Positions 1-12,700 of a stretch of 64,000 bases of DNA are shown here, piece after piece. Origin of the DNA: Enoplolaimus lenunculus (lineage: Eukaryota; Nematoda; Enoplea; Enoplida; Thoracostomopsidae); contig JASANG010002634.1 of assembly GCA_030248215.1 (NCBI GenBank), positions 186,001-250,000 of the forward strand. Reading direction: 5' to 3'. The notes below the pieces were generated by a model, which was not told the origin of the DNA, did not search any database, and saw only the letters and a list, made by a program, of their open reading frames with translations. The translations under genes and the position numbers were made by a program. Position 1 is the stretch's first letter; every line of letters starts with the position of its first letter.

Positions 1-557
1 GTGGCAAATCTGAAAAAAATTTTCTGATACTTAAGACAATTTTTCAAAAAATAACTGGAAAACGCATATTTTCGGACTTTATTTCAAAACTTTTTTGAAA
101 TCTTTTCTGTCATACTTTTCAAGTGCACCTTGCTAATTATATTTCTTAAATGTCAGAAATTTTTGTTAAATATCAGAAATATTATTTTGAGTGCATACAC
201 AATCCGTGTTGTCGTATTTCAAGTACCCCCGTTGAGTTAAAATATCATAAATAATTTTTCAAATTTGAACAATCAATATTTTAGTCATTTTCAATTTCAC
301 TTTACGAATTAAAGTTTTTCAATATCTGTCACTACTCCAAGGTACCAGCTGCCATAAATATACACATACCGACGATTACTAGCTGAACAAGCGACCAGTT
401 TTGTGCTTGAAGCAAAAAGGTTTGTTTTTCAACTAATTATCCGGCATATTTTCGGCTAAACTCTATGAAAAATAAATATACATTTTTTAAATGTTAGCGG
501 AAATATAAATTGTATACCGATCAGAACTGAGAATAAAGTTCGGTTTCTTTGTGACGG
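1..557. other. AT-rich stretch, nothing recognised
   Basis: Very AT-rich sequence with no open frame, repeat family or RNA gene that I can support. It ends at the first T1 element. Confidence 0.5.
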
Positions 558-767
558 TGCCCCAAGTAAAAATCAGTGGCGGAACGTTTTTCTGTGGGAC
601 GAGAATAGAGTATATAAACTTAAGCTTTAGAGTAATTTTTTTGCTTGGCTTAATAGGCCTAGGCCTAGGTTTAGAGTTAGGCTTAGGAATATGCTCATTC
701 TTACGCTTAGGATTAGGCTTAGCAATACGCTTATAATACTGTTCCGCCCCTGTTCTTAACATTGGCC
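558..767 (+). mobile_element. T1 MITE with TTAGGC core
   Basis: The ends are variants of the T1 inverted repeat, with GTGGCGGAACG on the left and CTGTTCCGCCCCTGTTC...GGCC on the right. The core contains several TTAGG(C/T) units. It is flanked by GTGACGGT and GTGACTGT, an 8-bp target duplication with one mismatch. Confidence 0.7.
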
Positions 768-877
768 GTGACTGTGGTATTATGAGATTTCAATGCCAGC
801 TACTTTTCTTTAAACATTGGTTCCTTGTGACTGAGCCCAATTATGAGATTTCAGGGGCAGACACATTTCATCTTTTA

Positions 878-1004
878 TACTGTAGTGATCCGAATAAAAG
901 GGGGTCCCCATTTTGAGTGCCAATCAATTGAAGTCGGTATCCCTAAAAAGCGTCCGTAAGCGGATAGAGTCCCTTAACCCTAAATAGAGTCCCTATATAT
1001 TGAC
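878..1004 (+). mobile_element. H MITE, truncated copy
   Basis: It starts with TACTGTAGTGATCCGAATAA and carries the H internal sequence (GTCCCCATTTTGAGTGCCAA, then GTAAGCGGATAGAGTCCC). The right half seen in complete copies at 48902 and 61777 is missing. Confidence 0.6.
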
Positions 1005-1016
1005 TTTAAAAAGTTG

Positions 1017-1189
1017 GGCCAATGTTACTTTTAGGGCCGTAACAGAAGGTCATGCGTATTCCTAAGCCTACGCGTTGCAAAAAGCGTATTCCTGAGTCTA
1101 AGCCTAGGCAAAAAATGTAGTCTAGAATGTAAGCATACTCTTTTACAGACCCACCAGAAACCGGGACGGCCCTAAAAGTAACATGGGCC
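1017..1189 (-). mobile_element. T3 MITE with CCTAAG core
   Basis: The inverted ends are GGCCAATGTTACTTTTAGGG and CCCTAAAAGTAACATGGGCC. The core holds a few GCCTAA units. It is flanked by AAAAGTTG and AAAAATTG, an 8-bp target duplication with one mismatch. Confidence 0.7.
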
Positions 1190-1318
1190 AAAAATTGGTA
1201 AGATTTCTGGTCAAAACCAGTAGTAGCATCGAGATCCTAATTTTCAGCTTTAACAACCTCTTAATTCTCAAGACTGCAGGAGTTTGTAATCATAGCGTAT
1301 CTTAACGGTTGACCTATC

Positions 1319-1660
1319 AGGGTGAAACCGGACATGAAAACCACCGATGCCGAAGCCGGAAGTCGTCCAATTTTGCCGGAGACAGAGGTGAAACAGCATT
1401 TGTTAGTAAAAATGAGTTCTTAGCTCTTTGAGCAATAATCTACGAAATGTTGCCAAAAACTATGGTTTTCACACCTCCTTTGACAATACTCGGTATATTA
1501 AACTTTTATGCCTGCCCCAAAGTTACAAACCAACTCTCACCATCGGGTACTTTTTTTATAAAAATACAACAAATTTTACTACCGAAATTGCTGGAACTCT
1601 TGACAAAACTTCCACCGGAGCTGGAGGCCCACTTCCTGTTGTACCCTGTGGCTCATATAT
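1319..1660. repeat. V repeat, CCGG-rich fragment
   Basis: Contains GAAACCGGACATGAAAACC and later CTTCCACCGGAGCTGGAGGC. These match the Pro/Gly-like CCGGAG sequence at 20.4-20.55 kb. Open frames here are incidental to the repeat. Confidence 0.4.
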
Positions 1661-1682
1661 AGATTATAGGCAGACGGTTTTT

Positions 1683-1794
1683 TCGTGAAACTGCCATGGA
1701 GTAAGCTTAAGCTTAAGACTGTTTTGCTTAGACTTCGACATAGTTATAGGAATATGCTCATACTGCTGTTACTGCCCTGATCTTATGATTGGCC
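1683..1794 (+). mobile_element. T1 MITE, left end lost
   Basis: Shows the T1 hallmark GGAGTAAGCTTAAGCTTAAG followed by a degenerate right end, ACTGCCCTGATCTTATGATT then GGCC. The left inverted repeat is absent. Confidence 0.5.
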
Positions 1795-2025
1795 ACGAAG
1801 TGCAAAGAAAAATATTTCTTCAACTTTGCATATACACCATTAATTCCAAACAACAGGTTTACGGTAGGGGTACTTCCTTTAAAAATCGTCGTTACTTCAT
1901 AAACCTCTGTGACATGAACCATATTCAATTTCATTTTTTTCACATTTCTACCGGCACCGTTGACAAAATTATTGTGTAAAACCAGCGTAATTATTAATTC
2001 GCAACCAAACTACAATTTAGCCTAC

Positions 2026-2298
2026 CGACGCTCGTTTTGGCTTGTCATCGAATCAAATGATTGTGTGCTGAATAAATTTCGCCGAAATGCCACGTGACAT
2101 CTACCGCAACAAAGATGGCGCTGGATCGAATCATGTCCAGAAAGCAATTCAATTTCAGCATGTTCATCCGATTTATCGCGAAAATTTCGGGCTGTTTTTA
2201 CGCAGTTATTCACGCACGTTCGCTGGGCCTCAGTCGCCAACTGCGTACACCTATAAGGTCTTGTGTATACGTCGTATTTATGTTTTCGATAGTACACT
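2026..2298 (-). CDS. candidate exon, unknown protein
   Basis: The minus-strand frame is open for about 90 codons, reads as a Cys- and charge-containing protein (includes TEAQRTCVNNCVK and SDEHAEIELLSGHDSIQRH) and is locally more GC-rich than its surroundings. At its 5' end lies the terminal repeat of a P1 MITE, whose reversed end CCATTTTTTGCAG|TG forms a good 3' splice site. A possible donor, CGTCG|GTAGGC, lies at 2026, just before an in-frame TAG at 2022-2024. Two plus-strand frames are also partly open, so strand choice is uncertain. I recognise no family. Confidence 0.3.
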
Positions 2299-2494
2299 GC
2301 AAAAAATGCCGAATCAAATTGACTCTCTCCGAAATCGGCTGTTCCTGACTGCACAAACTGAGTCAAAATTCGACTCCACCTGAGTGTAATTCGACTTTAT
2401 TTGACTCTGGCGGAGTCGCATTATGACTCAGTTTGTGTAGTCAGGAAAAGCCTATTTCGGAGACAGTCAATTTGACTCACCATTTTTTGCAGTG
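2295..2494. mobile_element. P1 palindromic MITE
   Basis: A near-palindrome starting CACTGCAAAAAATG and ending CATTTTTTGCAGTG, with GAGTCAAATTGACTC and CTCCGAAAT-type arms. It is preceded by TA, as expected for Tc1/mariner-type MITEs; the right flank is TT. Confidence 0.75.
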
Positions 2495-2589
2495 TTCTTG
2501 TAACTATTACATGTTAATATGTCCGATAACCAAATAAATGTGTCAATAACGCATCTCCTCTGACGAGACTAAATGTGGTGCTACACATG

Positions 2590-2720
2590 TGCGGCGCCGG
2601 CCGTCACCATACGGCATCGTACCTGAGTAATTCCTGTACAACACTGCGCGGTAACGGATGGTGACGGACGGCGCCAGACAGTAACCGGCTCTGACAGACG
2701 GCGACAAACGTTATCCAAGT
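2590..2720. repeat. K repeat fragment
   Basis: GC-rich CGTCACCATACGGCATCGTA and GGTGACGGACGGCGCC sequence shared with K copies at 3.1, 22.5, 27.0, 29.2, 35.0 and 49.5 kb. Not expanded into an array here. Confidence 0.5.
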
Positions 2721-3060
2721 AGTGCCACTCTAAATGTACCTAATGCGTGCAATGTCCCTAAATGCATCTAATGCGTTTGAACCGTATAATGACTCTAAAT
2801 CAGGGTTTATTGCATAATGCAAGGCGGTATTTCGTGTCAAAATTGCTTTTTGTTGCAAAAGGCTGCTTTATTTTAAATATTTAGGAAGTAGCTATGTAAT
2901 TAGTTAATGCTATTTTAGCCTAAAATTGAATAAAAAGTAGGCTTTAACAGAAAATTATGTCACGTCTTCATGCTAAGTTCTCTATTAAACCTAGAATTAT
3001 ACGACGCTGATAGTCGATGTTTTTGAGTTTTAAAATTTAAGGCTTACGCTTGCTCCATAT

Positions 3061-3565
3061 ACTTTTTAATTATTTTAATGCCGTTCGGCGTCGTTTGTCA
3101 TCCGTACGGCGCCATCCGTCAGCAAACGTTATCAACGTCACTAAGTGACGTACGATGCCGCACGGTGTCGTACGATGCCGCACGGTGTCGTACGATGGCG
3201 CACGGTGACGTACGATGCCGCACGGTGACGTACGATGCCGCACGGTGACGTACGATGCCGCACGGTGACGTACGATGCCGGACGGTGACGTACGATGCCG
3301 GACGGTGGCGTACGATGCCGCACGGTGACGTACGATGCCGCACGGTGACGTACGATGCCGCACGGTGACGTACGATGCCGCACGGTGACGTACGATGCCG
3401 CACGGTGACGTACGATGCCGCACGGTGACGTACGATGCCGCACGGTGGCGTACGATGCCGCTCGGTGACGCACGATGCCGCACGGTGGCGTACGATGCCG
3501 CACGGTGACGTACGATGCCACACGGTGACGTGTACGGTGACGTACGGTGCCAGACGTCATCAAAT
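3061..3565. repeat. K element with 20-bp minisatellite
   Basis: About 21 tandem copies of a 20-bp unit close to ACGATGCCGCACGGTGACGT fill roughly 3129-3553. The flanks (CCGTTCGGCGTCG on the left) are K-family sequence, so the array has expanded inside a K element. The minus-strand open frames of 134-140 codons across it are by-products of the repeat. Confidence 0.85.
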
Positions 3566-3663
3566 GTATATCGCGTCCCTAAATTTGTTGCCTTTTAGCA
3601 TAACAGTATTTGAATATATTTTTTGTCATTTTTTTAAGTTTTGTGATTTAAAATAATTTTCAG

Positions 3664-3796
3664 AAATTGAAGAAACCGGGCCAATTCTCATACCGGCACT
3701 ATCAGGAAGCGATTTTCGATCCGTCTTGGATTGATAAAAGTGCTCAGTTGTCTGATTTTCAACGGCTAAAATTGCTATTTTTGTACAGTTTGATCG
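3664..3796 (+). CDS. calexcitin-like gene, first exon found
   Basis: Acceptor AATAATTTTCAG precedes and donor G|GTGAGC follows. It encodes 44 residues plus one base, beginning KLKKPGQFSYRHYQEAI and ending with the first EF-hand entering helix LSDFQRLKLLFLYSLI. The motif LSDFQR is a close match to the start of calexcitin. There is no Met, so it is not the initiating exon. Confidence 0.8.
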
Positions 3797-6700
3797 GTGA
3801 GCACTTGTACTAGCGAATCCAAGAGAAGGGGGGGGGCGCACGCCACCCTCGGCAGCAATTTTTTTTGTGTTAAAATGGTAAGGTCGATACATTACAATTT
3901 TTCCCCTCAGAAAATTTTTTTGTAAAAAACACAATTTTTCCAGCATATTTTTTTGTGATAAAATGGTAAAGTCCCTACGTTACAATTTTTTGCTCTCAAA
4001 AAATGTTTTGGTGGTAAAATGGTAAGGTCCCTACCTTACAATTCTTCGCTCTCAGAAATTGTTTTGGCGATAAAATGGTAAGATCCCTACCTTACAATTC
4101 TTCGCTCTCAAAAAGTGTTTTGGCGATAAAATGGTAAGGTCCCTTACCTTACAATTCTTCGCTCTCAAAAAGTGTTTTGGCGATAAAATGGTAAGGTCCC
4201 TTACCTTACAATTCTTCGCTCAGAAATTGTTTTGGCGATAAAATGGTAAGATCCCTACCTTACAATTCTTCGCTCTCAAAAAGTGTTTTGGCGATAAAAT
4301 GGTAAGGTCTCTACTTTACAATTCTTCGCTCTCAGAAATTGTTTTGGCGATAAAATGGTAAGGTCCCTACTTTACAATTCTTCGCTCTCAGAAATTGTTT
4401 TGGCGATAAAATGGTAAGGTCCCTTACCTTACAATTCTTCGCTCTCAGAAATTGTTTTGGCGATAAAATGGTAAGGTCCCTTACCTTACAATTCTTTGCT
4501 CACAAAAATTGTTTTGGTGGTAAAATGGTAAGGTCCCTTACCTTACAATTCTTTGCTCTCAAAAAGTGTTTTGGCGATAAAATGGTAAGGTCCCTACTTT
4601 ACAATTCTTCGCTCTCAGAAATTGTTTTGGCGATAAAATGGTAAGGTCCCTACTTTACAATTCTTCGCTCTCAGAAATTGTTTTGGCGATAAAATGGTAA
4701 GGTCCCTTACCTTACAATTCTTCGCTCTCAGAAATTGTTTTGGCGATAAAATGGTAAGATCCCTACCTCACAATTCTTCGCTCTCAAAAAGTGTTTTGGC
4801 GATAAAATGGTAAGGTCCCTTACCTTACAATTCTTCGCTCTCAGAGATTGTTTTGGCGATAAAATGGTAAGGTCCCTACTTTACAATTCTTCGCTCTCAG
4901 AAATTGTTTTGGCGATAAAATGGTAAGGTCCCTTACCTTACAATTCTTTGCTCACAAAAATTGTTTTGGTGGTAAAATGGTAAGGTCCCTTACCTTACAA
5001 TTCTTTGCTCACAAAAATTGTTTTGGTGGTAAAATGGTAAGGTCCCTACCTTACAATTCTTCGCTCTCAAAAAGTGTTTTGGCGATAAAATGGTAAGGTC
5101 CCACCGTACAATTTTTGCAATTCATAACATATGACAACCCGCTCCCCCCGTCAAGTTTTGGATCCACCTCTGAGCACTTGCGAATTCAAACGGAGTGCCG
5201 ATGCCGCTCTTGGATAAATAATTAAACTGCAACCAATGATAAAGATTTATACTTTTCGAAAAATTACTGCATGATACAACAGTATGCAACTCTTAGGGTG
5301 TCACATGGTACACAATGTTCCACTGGGCGTTACGTTTTTGGCCGACCGCCTTTTTAGAGGGGTACATCTTGTGCGAACCATGGCACTGTATATATTTGCA
5401 ATCAAAAATCTTCCGGTTAAAGTTTAATTTAGGGAAATGGCATGTGGCAGTGACCCTGTTTCAAAGCGCGGTGTTACATTTTTGTACCATGCCAGTGTTG
5501 CACAATTGCATTGGCGTCGGTTCCATGGCGGTACCAAGGGTCGATGATGCCCTTAATAACCAAGTGCATGGAACAGGTTTTGTTTTTCGTGGAACAAAAT
5601 GTACCAGCGTTCGTTGCGTTTTAAACCTCCGCCCCTAAAATATTGGATGCTGAAAATTGACTTCACAAAGGTTTCCATATACGAGTTGAATAATTAGTAG
5701 GCTTAATTGCCAATCTTTACAAAATTAGTTATAGCAAGAGTGCATGATACAAGAGTGTGCAACTCTTGGGGTTCCGCATGATGTAAAATGTACCACCGGG
5801 AGTTGCGTTTTTGGCCGCCTCCTTGTTTACGGGGGGGGGGTTTGCTGTCACATGCAATAACCTTAAATTAACCTATAAGCGAATGAAATCTTGTTGCCGG
5901 ATGCATAAAGTGTCATGGTTCCTACAGAATGTCCCCCCTCTAAATAAGGGGGGTAGGTGAAAAACGCAACGCGTGCCGGGGACTTTCTTTTCTACACAGA
6001 ATGTACCGAGTTGCACACTCTTGTTGAAGTATGCATCATTCACTCTTGAACAATCGTACAGCTAAACTTGAACTAATATGCAGGATCGTGTATAATTCAC
6101 ATAGATCAAAAGCAAACGGGCCCAATGTTCCCAGTACTTAATTTGTATACTTTGACCCAAAACTTAAAATCTTTTACTAAACTCATACAATACCGCTAGA
6201 ATAAAATAGCACTAAAATGCTTACAAACGTTTGTATTGGCTATTTTTCTCGTTCAGATTTTGACCGAAAAGGATTTGCAACAAGTCATGATATGGCGCGT
6301 CTAAATCAGGTAAAGTTAACCAATTCTAAAATGCAGGATAGGTAGTCCTTTAATGTTGATAAACTGTGGTTTTGATCAATGTTGGACCAGTCCGCTAATA
6401 TGAAACTGAGAGACCACAATGCAAAAAATTTGTGACTCAAATTGACTCTTTCCGAAATATGCAATTCGGAAATACACAAACTGAGTCAAATTCGACTCCG
6501 CTAGAGTTGAATTTGACTCACCCGGGTCGCTCAGCGTGTCGGTATTCGAGAATAGCATATTTCGAAGAGTGTCAATTTGACTCACCATTTTTTGAAGTGC
6601 AGTGGACTATGACATTGAGAGGCTTCGAATTAAGATCCGGCGAACATTAACGATTAGAATTTGGTTTATATTCAAGATTTACAGTTCAGTTTATACTTAG

Positions 6701-9700
6701 GCTTTGACCTTGGTTTAGGCTTAGGTTCAATGGCCTACGCGTAGGCTTAGGTTCAAAGACCTACGCTTAGGTTGAGGTTCAAAGGCCTACGCTTAGGTTT
6801 AGGTTCAGTGGCCTACGCTTATGCTTAGGTTCAATGGCCTACGCTTAGGTTTAGGTTCAATGGCCTACGCTTAGACTTTGTTCAATGGCCTACGCTTATG
6901 CTTAGGTTCACTGGCCTACGCTTAGGTTTAGGTTCAAAGGCCTACGCTTAGGTTTAGGTTCAATGGCCTACGCTTACATTTTGTTCAATGGCCTACGCTT
7001 ATGCTTAGGTTCAAAAGCCCACGCTTAGGTTTAGGTTCAAAGGCCTACGCTTAGGTTTAGGTTTAATGGCCTACGCTTATGCTTAGGTTCAATGGCCTAC
7101 GCTTAGGCTTAGGTTTAATGGCCTACGCTTAGGCTTAATGGGCCACCAATTTTATAAAAATATATTTTACGCTTAGGCTTAGGTTTAGGCTTAGGCTTAG
7201 GAAAATGGTCTATAATAATGTTCCGCCACTGTTCTTTACATTGGCCAAGATATAGGCCCTGATTTTGGCTTTACCATCATATTTTGACTTAGGGCAAGAT
7301 TTTATTCTAATGGAAACTTGCTATAAGCGTTTGTTTAGCGTTGTTTTAGATTTAGACGAGTTTTATACCATCAAGTATTCACCCCCTGAATATGTCTCGC
7401 TTTAACAAATTCGACCCCAGATATTTGCGAAATCTCCCGTTGCAAATCGTATGACTTTTCTCTAACAACAAGTAGGCCTATTAAACTACTTGTATCAGAA
7501 CTTTGTGTAATTTATATTTTTAGCGTATGATTGATTTTGGTGGTTGGTCGATGAAGGATGCGCGTGCAATTCAACTCACAAATTTCAACAAAAACTTTTT
7601 CGATTGTTTCTTAGAAACCGCAGATCCGGTCAGGCGACTGAGTAAGTTTCTTTGATTTGCCGCTATATATAGTTTACAGTTACCGTAACTTGGATTCATG
7701 TAAAGATTAGAGGCGGAACGTTTTGATGTCGGACTGCAATGGAGTAAGCTTAAGCTTTAAGCCGTATTCACACGTGCAAGTTTTTGTCGAGATGTGGATA
7801 TGTCCATCGTCTCAAGTAGGTCCGCAAACATTGTAGGGTGACATCGGGGAAACACCGAATTCTGGTGTGAGATGATTTTCTGCACAGTAATTATATATTT
7901 ACAGCTGCAAGTTTTTCGAACGGGATTTTTCGATAACACTTGCAAGTGCAAGTTGCAGCGGCAAGATCTCGCAACAAAAACTTGCACGTGTGATTAGGGT
8001 TTTAGACTATTTTTTGCTAAGGCTTAATAGCTTAGAATTAGGTATAAGCTGATTCTTACACTTAGGCTTGTACTTAGGCTTAAGAATATGCTTATACTAC
8101 TGTTACGGCACTATTCTATACAATGGCCATAACTTGCGTACACAAATTAACAGGGGTTTTCGGCTTTACGACCAAACAAGGTCGATCCGCAATTGATTGT
8201 CGATTCAAAATTGAATTTGTTGAACTTCTATTCGGTCTACGGCCCACGTTGAAGGCCCTTCTCGGCTCAGAGTTCGAATTGAGAAACAGAATCGTGGGAA
8301 CGATAATTGGCACAAAAGGACTGGAATTAGTTGATTACTTTTGAAATTCTTAAACCACAGTTTTTAAGTGATATATTATTTGCTTTTTACACTGTAAATT
8401 TCAGTGAGTTGATTTTCACTCAGAATCAGTTGAATCACTCAGTCTGAGTATAGGACTATCAGAACTCAGAAATTTGAGTTGATTCAATTCTTTCTGAGAT
8501 AATTAATCAACTCACCCAGAGTCAACTCCGCTCAGAGGAAGAATCAACTCAACTGAGAGCGAGTTAATGTTTACTTATATTAATTCAGAAATAACTAAAT
8601 CGCTAGCTGAATTGGTTAAATCAACTCATTGAAATTTACAGTGTAGAAGTGTCTACTGACACCCGTGCAGGTCCGTAGCCAGGTCACCTTGCTACAGAGG
8701 AGGCGTTAAAATCTTAAGGGGGGGCATACAAGGATTTTGGATGACATACAAGCAAGGTTGAAAATGTTACAGGAGAGGAAAAATTCCTTAGGTACGGCAA
8801 CTCACTGGGGACAAATTTCTTTTCGTGTGACAGCTTAGAAGAAACGTCATAACCCAGCTCGAATGTCGTTGCGCTTTGCGATATCCTGAGATAGGACCAG
8901 GTTTGCGCCTACGTTGAATTCAAAACAAACCTGCGACCAAGACTAAGCCTAAGCAAAAAAATAGTCTAAAGCTTAACCCCTTCTCACATTGAGTTGCCTA
9001 TAGGCAACAAAGCGCAGTGTACAAATTCGGGAGAATTGGATGCGATTGGGTTATATTCACGCCCAAAATACAATGTTTCGGCTGATAGTAAACTAAACTT
9101 TTTTTGTCAAAAAAAAACAAATTGTAATCATTAACTATAACCATTTTTTTCACAGTTCAATTTTCTCTACCAGAACTTTTTTTCTTAAGCTGAATCCGCT
9201 CATCGTATTCGTGAAACGACACGCAGTGTATATACGTTAAGTAATGTATATCGCACTGTGTTTAACAATTGCAACACGTATACATAGTACTTAATCACCA
9301 CAAGACGTGAGAGCCCCCTCGGGCTCGAGCGTCAAGCTCCTATAGCTGAGTGGTGATGGTATACGCTTCCCACTCCAGTTACCGGAGTTCGAATCCTAGC
9401 ATAAAAGTAGGTCTCAGGGGAAATAGAAAATATTCATGTGACAAAGGGTTAAGCTTCTTCTATTGCAGCCCTACAGAATAACGTTCCGCCCCTGATCTTT
9501 ACATGGTCCAAAACTCCAAACCAAAATGGTAATCTCAAGCTAAATATACCATAAAATTTGATTTTTACAGGTCAAATAACACCGTTAGAATGGTTCTCAG
9601 TTTGGAACAAGTTGATCCCTGCATCGACTGGAATGAAAGATTTCCCGTACTGGGTCCGCGTTTGGCCCGAAATGTGGTTCCAGCTCATTGATGATAAACG

Positions 9701-12700
9701 TGAGTTTGACGCCGGCGCGAGTTACTAGGATTTGTTTTTACTATGCTCCCAATGTCAACTCTTGACCCTGGCAAAAGTTTCGGACCTACTGTCTGGGTAC
9801 TGTAGGTTTCGCTTCGAGTTTACCTGAATTGCTAAGGGTCAAATTACGGATGCGAAAATGAAACTCCCGTATATATATACGTTGTTGACAGGGTGCAGCC
9901 GGAACCGAAACCGGAACAGGAATTTGAAAAAATTACCGGAAACGGAACAGGAATATGAAAAATACGCTCCACTGAAAAATTCATTTTAATTTTCTTTTTT
10001 GCAATATTATTGGTAAAATAACCCAAGTTGGAAACAGGTATATACTTTTTACCGGAACCGAAACGAGAACCGAAAGATGAACAAATGCCGGAACCGGAAC
10101 GGGAACTCCGGTTGAACCCTGCTTGTTGATCATGGGCCTCTGTTTCTGCTAAATATTCCATCGATATTGGCCTGTCATTATTGATTAAAAAACCATAATT
10201 GGTGTATTGTCAGCCGCTCCAAGTATCGTACAATATTCGCCAGAGCTTGAGAATAGCAACAACGACCATAGGGCCGTACCGCCAAACGTAAACCATAACA
10301 TATTAAGGCAAACAGAACCTTTACTTTTCCGTAACACCAACGCAAAATATCAACAATAAAAATACCACACCTTTAGAGTCTTGAAACAGCTTATATACCC
10401 ATTAACTTATTTGCATATTCCATTTTAAGCTGAGAATAACCATTTGCAAATTGCATAATACAAAACGAAATCGGTTCCCTTACAATACGCTAAGTTTTCA
10501 CAGGTGCACCCCCTCCCACTTTCTTGTATGTCTGTTTGTCCCCCAGTTGAATATATACTTTATATGCTGGCCCGTGTTACTTTCAGTGATGTATCGCTTT
10601 CTGACGACATAACAGCACAATTTGTTTAAGCTTAGGCTTAGGCTTACATTTTATTATTCTACTTAAGAGTTAATTTATTTACGTTTAAGCGGAGGCTTTA
10701 CGCCTGGAGTTAAAGTTATCAGTATGCCTACGGTTAGCCCTAGAGATAGGCTTTGGTAGACCATTGGGACGGGCCTGAATGTATATAATATTTGTAAATA
10801 TACCTTGTGAATTATTAAAATTTAGAGATCCTACTAAAATCAGGTTCATGCTTTAGGCCGTGGTTATCTGGATCGTGACCAACTGGCTCGCTTCTATAGG
10901 CGATTTCTGCGACTTACCACCGATAAATCGTACAGTGTCGCTTCTGCTGCCTACAGAGCGTTTACCGGAGTAAGCCATCAGGACTATCAGATTCAGCAAG
11001 TTAAAGGCTTTAATCCTCTCTTACTAATTTCTGCTGTAATTTGTCAGAGGGAAATATCGTCTATCTACTGTTGCATGCCCTTGCAGCGGTTTTATTAATA
11101 TTATGTCGGGCCCGTAGCTAAGAGGCGGCCAGATGAATCCGTCTCCAAGGAAAAATTTGAACTCCCCTAGGAAAATTTTCTTTTCTTGTCAGTCAACGAA
11201 CACCCTTGTAGACTGCAAAAATTGGTGAGTCAAATTGACTCTCTCCGAAATAGGCTTTTCGGGACTACACAAACTGAGTCAAGTTCGACTCCGCCAGAGT
11301 CAAACGTGCGACTCATGAGTCCAATGTGATGTGGTGGAGTCTAATTTTGACTCAATTTGCGTAGTCTGAAAAAGCCTAATTCGGAGAAAGTCAATTTGAC
11401 TAACCGTTTTTTGCAATGTATGCCCGTCCTGAACATTTTTAGCCCCCCCCCCCCCCAGCAAGGTGAACTGACTACAGGCGTGTGTTACGGACACTAAACG
11501 TTATGTTAATCGCGAACAGTTGGTGCACGTTTTTAATCTCAACAAATCTACAGTAAAAGCAACTCGTTTGCATTCCAGTAGCAGTTCGGCCGATCCCATT
11601 GGTGGATCCAGAATTTTCCCACGGCGACAGAATTTTCCCACGGAGACAAAATTTTAAGAACCACATGCGCCGGAAGCGCAAAACTTTTGAAGTCCAGTAA
11701 ACTATTTGTATTGCGAAATTTTCACTACAACGGGGCCAATTAGAAGCATGCGCCCCCCATGCTAAGTTTGGATTCACCGCTGGTCTGTCCGACAACAAAT
11801 CGGTTCCTGCAGCCCATTTACGCTTAACTGAAACAAACAGCTGTTCAAGACATGATATATACATCTCTTGGTGGATCAAAAGTTCCAACTCGGTCCCAAA
11901 CCAGTAGCTACATCACCTTGCTAGGATGCGTCCAAAAAGTTTTCAGGATGGGCATACAAGTGTTTTCGTTGACTTACAAACGCGGTTCAAAAATTTCTAG
12001 GTTGGCCAAAAGTTTTCCAGTAGGAGGCTTCCGGCTTCCTATCAAAACTTTCAGGGTCCGTCGCTTTAAAACTATCAGTCTCCAACTGCGGAAAAGGGTG
12101 AAACTCCCCTCACAGTGTTTATCAAATTATAATAAGCTTAGGCTTGGGCTCAGGCTTTGACTTTAGTCTTATGTTTTGGCTTAACCGTTTATCACATGAA
12201 TATTTTCTATTTCATCTGAGACCTACTTTTATGCTATGATTCGAACTACAGTGACCGCACTGGGAGACGTTTACCGTCACCACTCAGCTATAGGAGCTTG
12301 ACGCTCGAGCCCGAGGGGCTCTCACGTCTGGTGGTAATTTAGTACTATGTATACGAGTTGCAATTGTTAAACACTGTGCGATATATATTATTTCAACGTA
12401 TATACACTGCGCTGAGTTGCCCATAGTCAACTCTATGTGAGAAGGGGTTAAGCTTAGGCTTATTCTCCGATTTAGCCTTAGGCTTAGGTTCTGGGATGCT
12501 CAGAGGAAACTTTAATTGGAATGGGATGTAAACAAGTACCTGTTTGAACGATGCTTTTCAGAATATGGCTAATCGTCAGTTGGATTTAGACTTATTCGAA
12601 CAGTGTTTTGCGAACTATTTATGCAGTTCCAGCTTGAACAGCCCTGGGCAATATTTATTCGCCATTTTGGATTTGGAAGAAGTCAACCGAGGACTGAACG

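Noticed and set aside
3070-3563. Three minus-strand frames of 134-140 codons
   Set aside because: They are three readings of the 20-bp minisatellite; the repeat, not coding selection, keeps them open.
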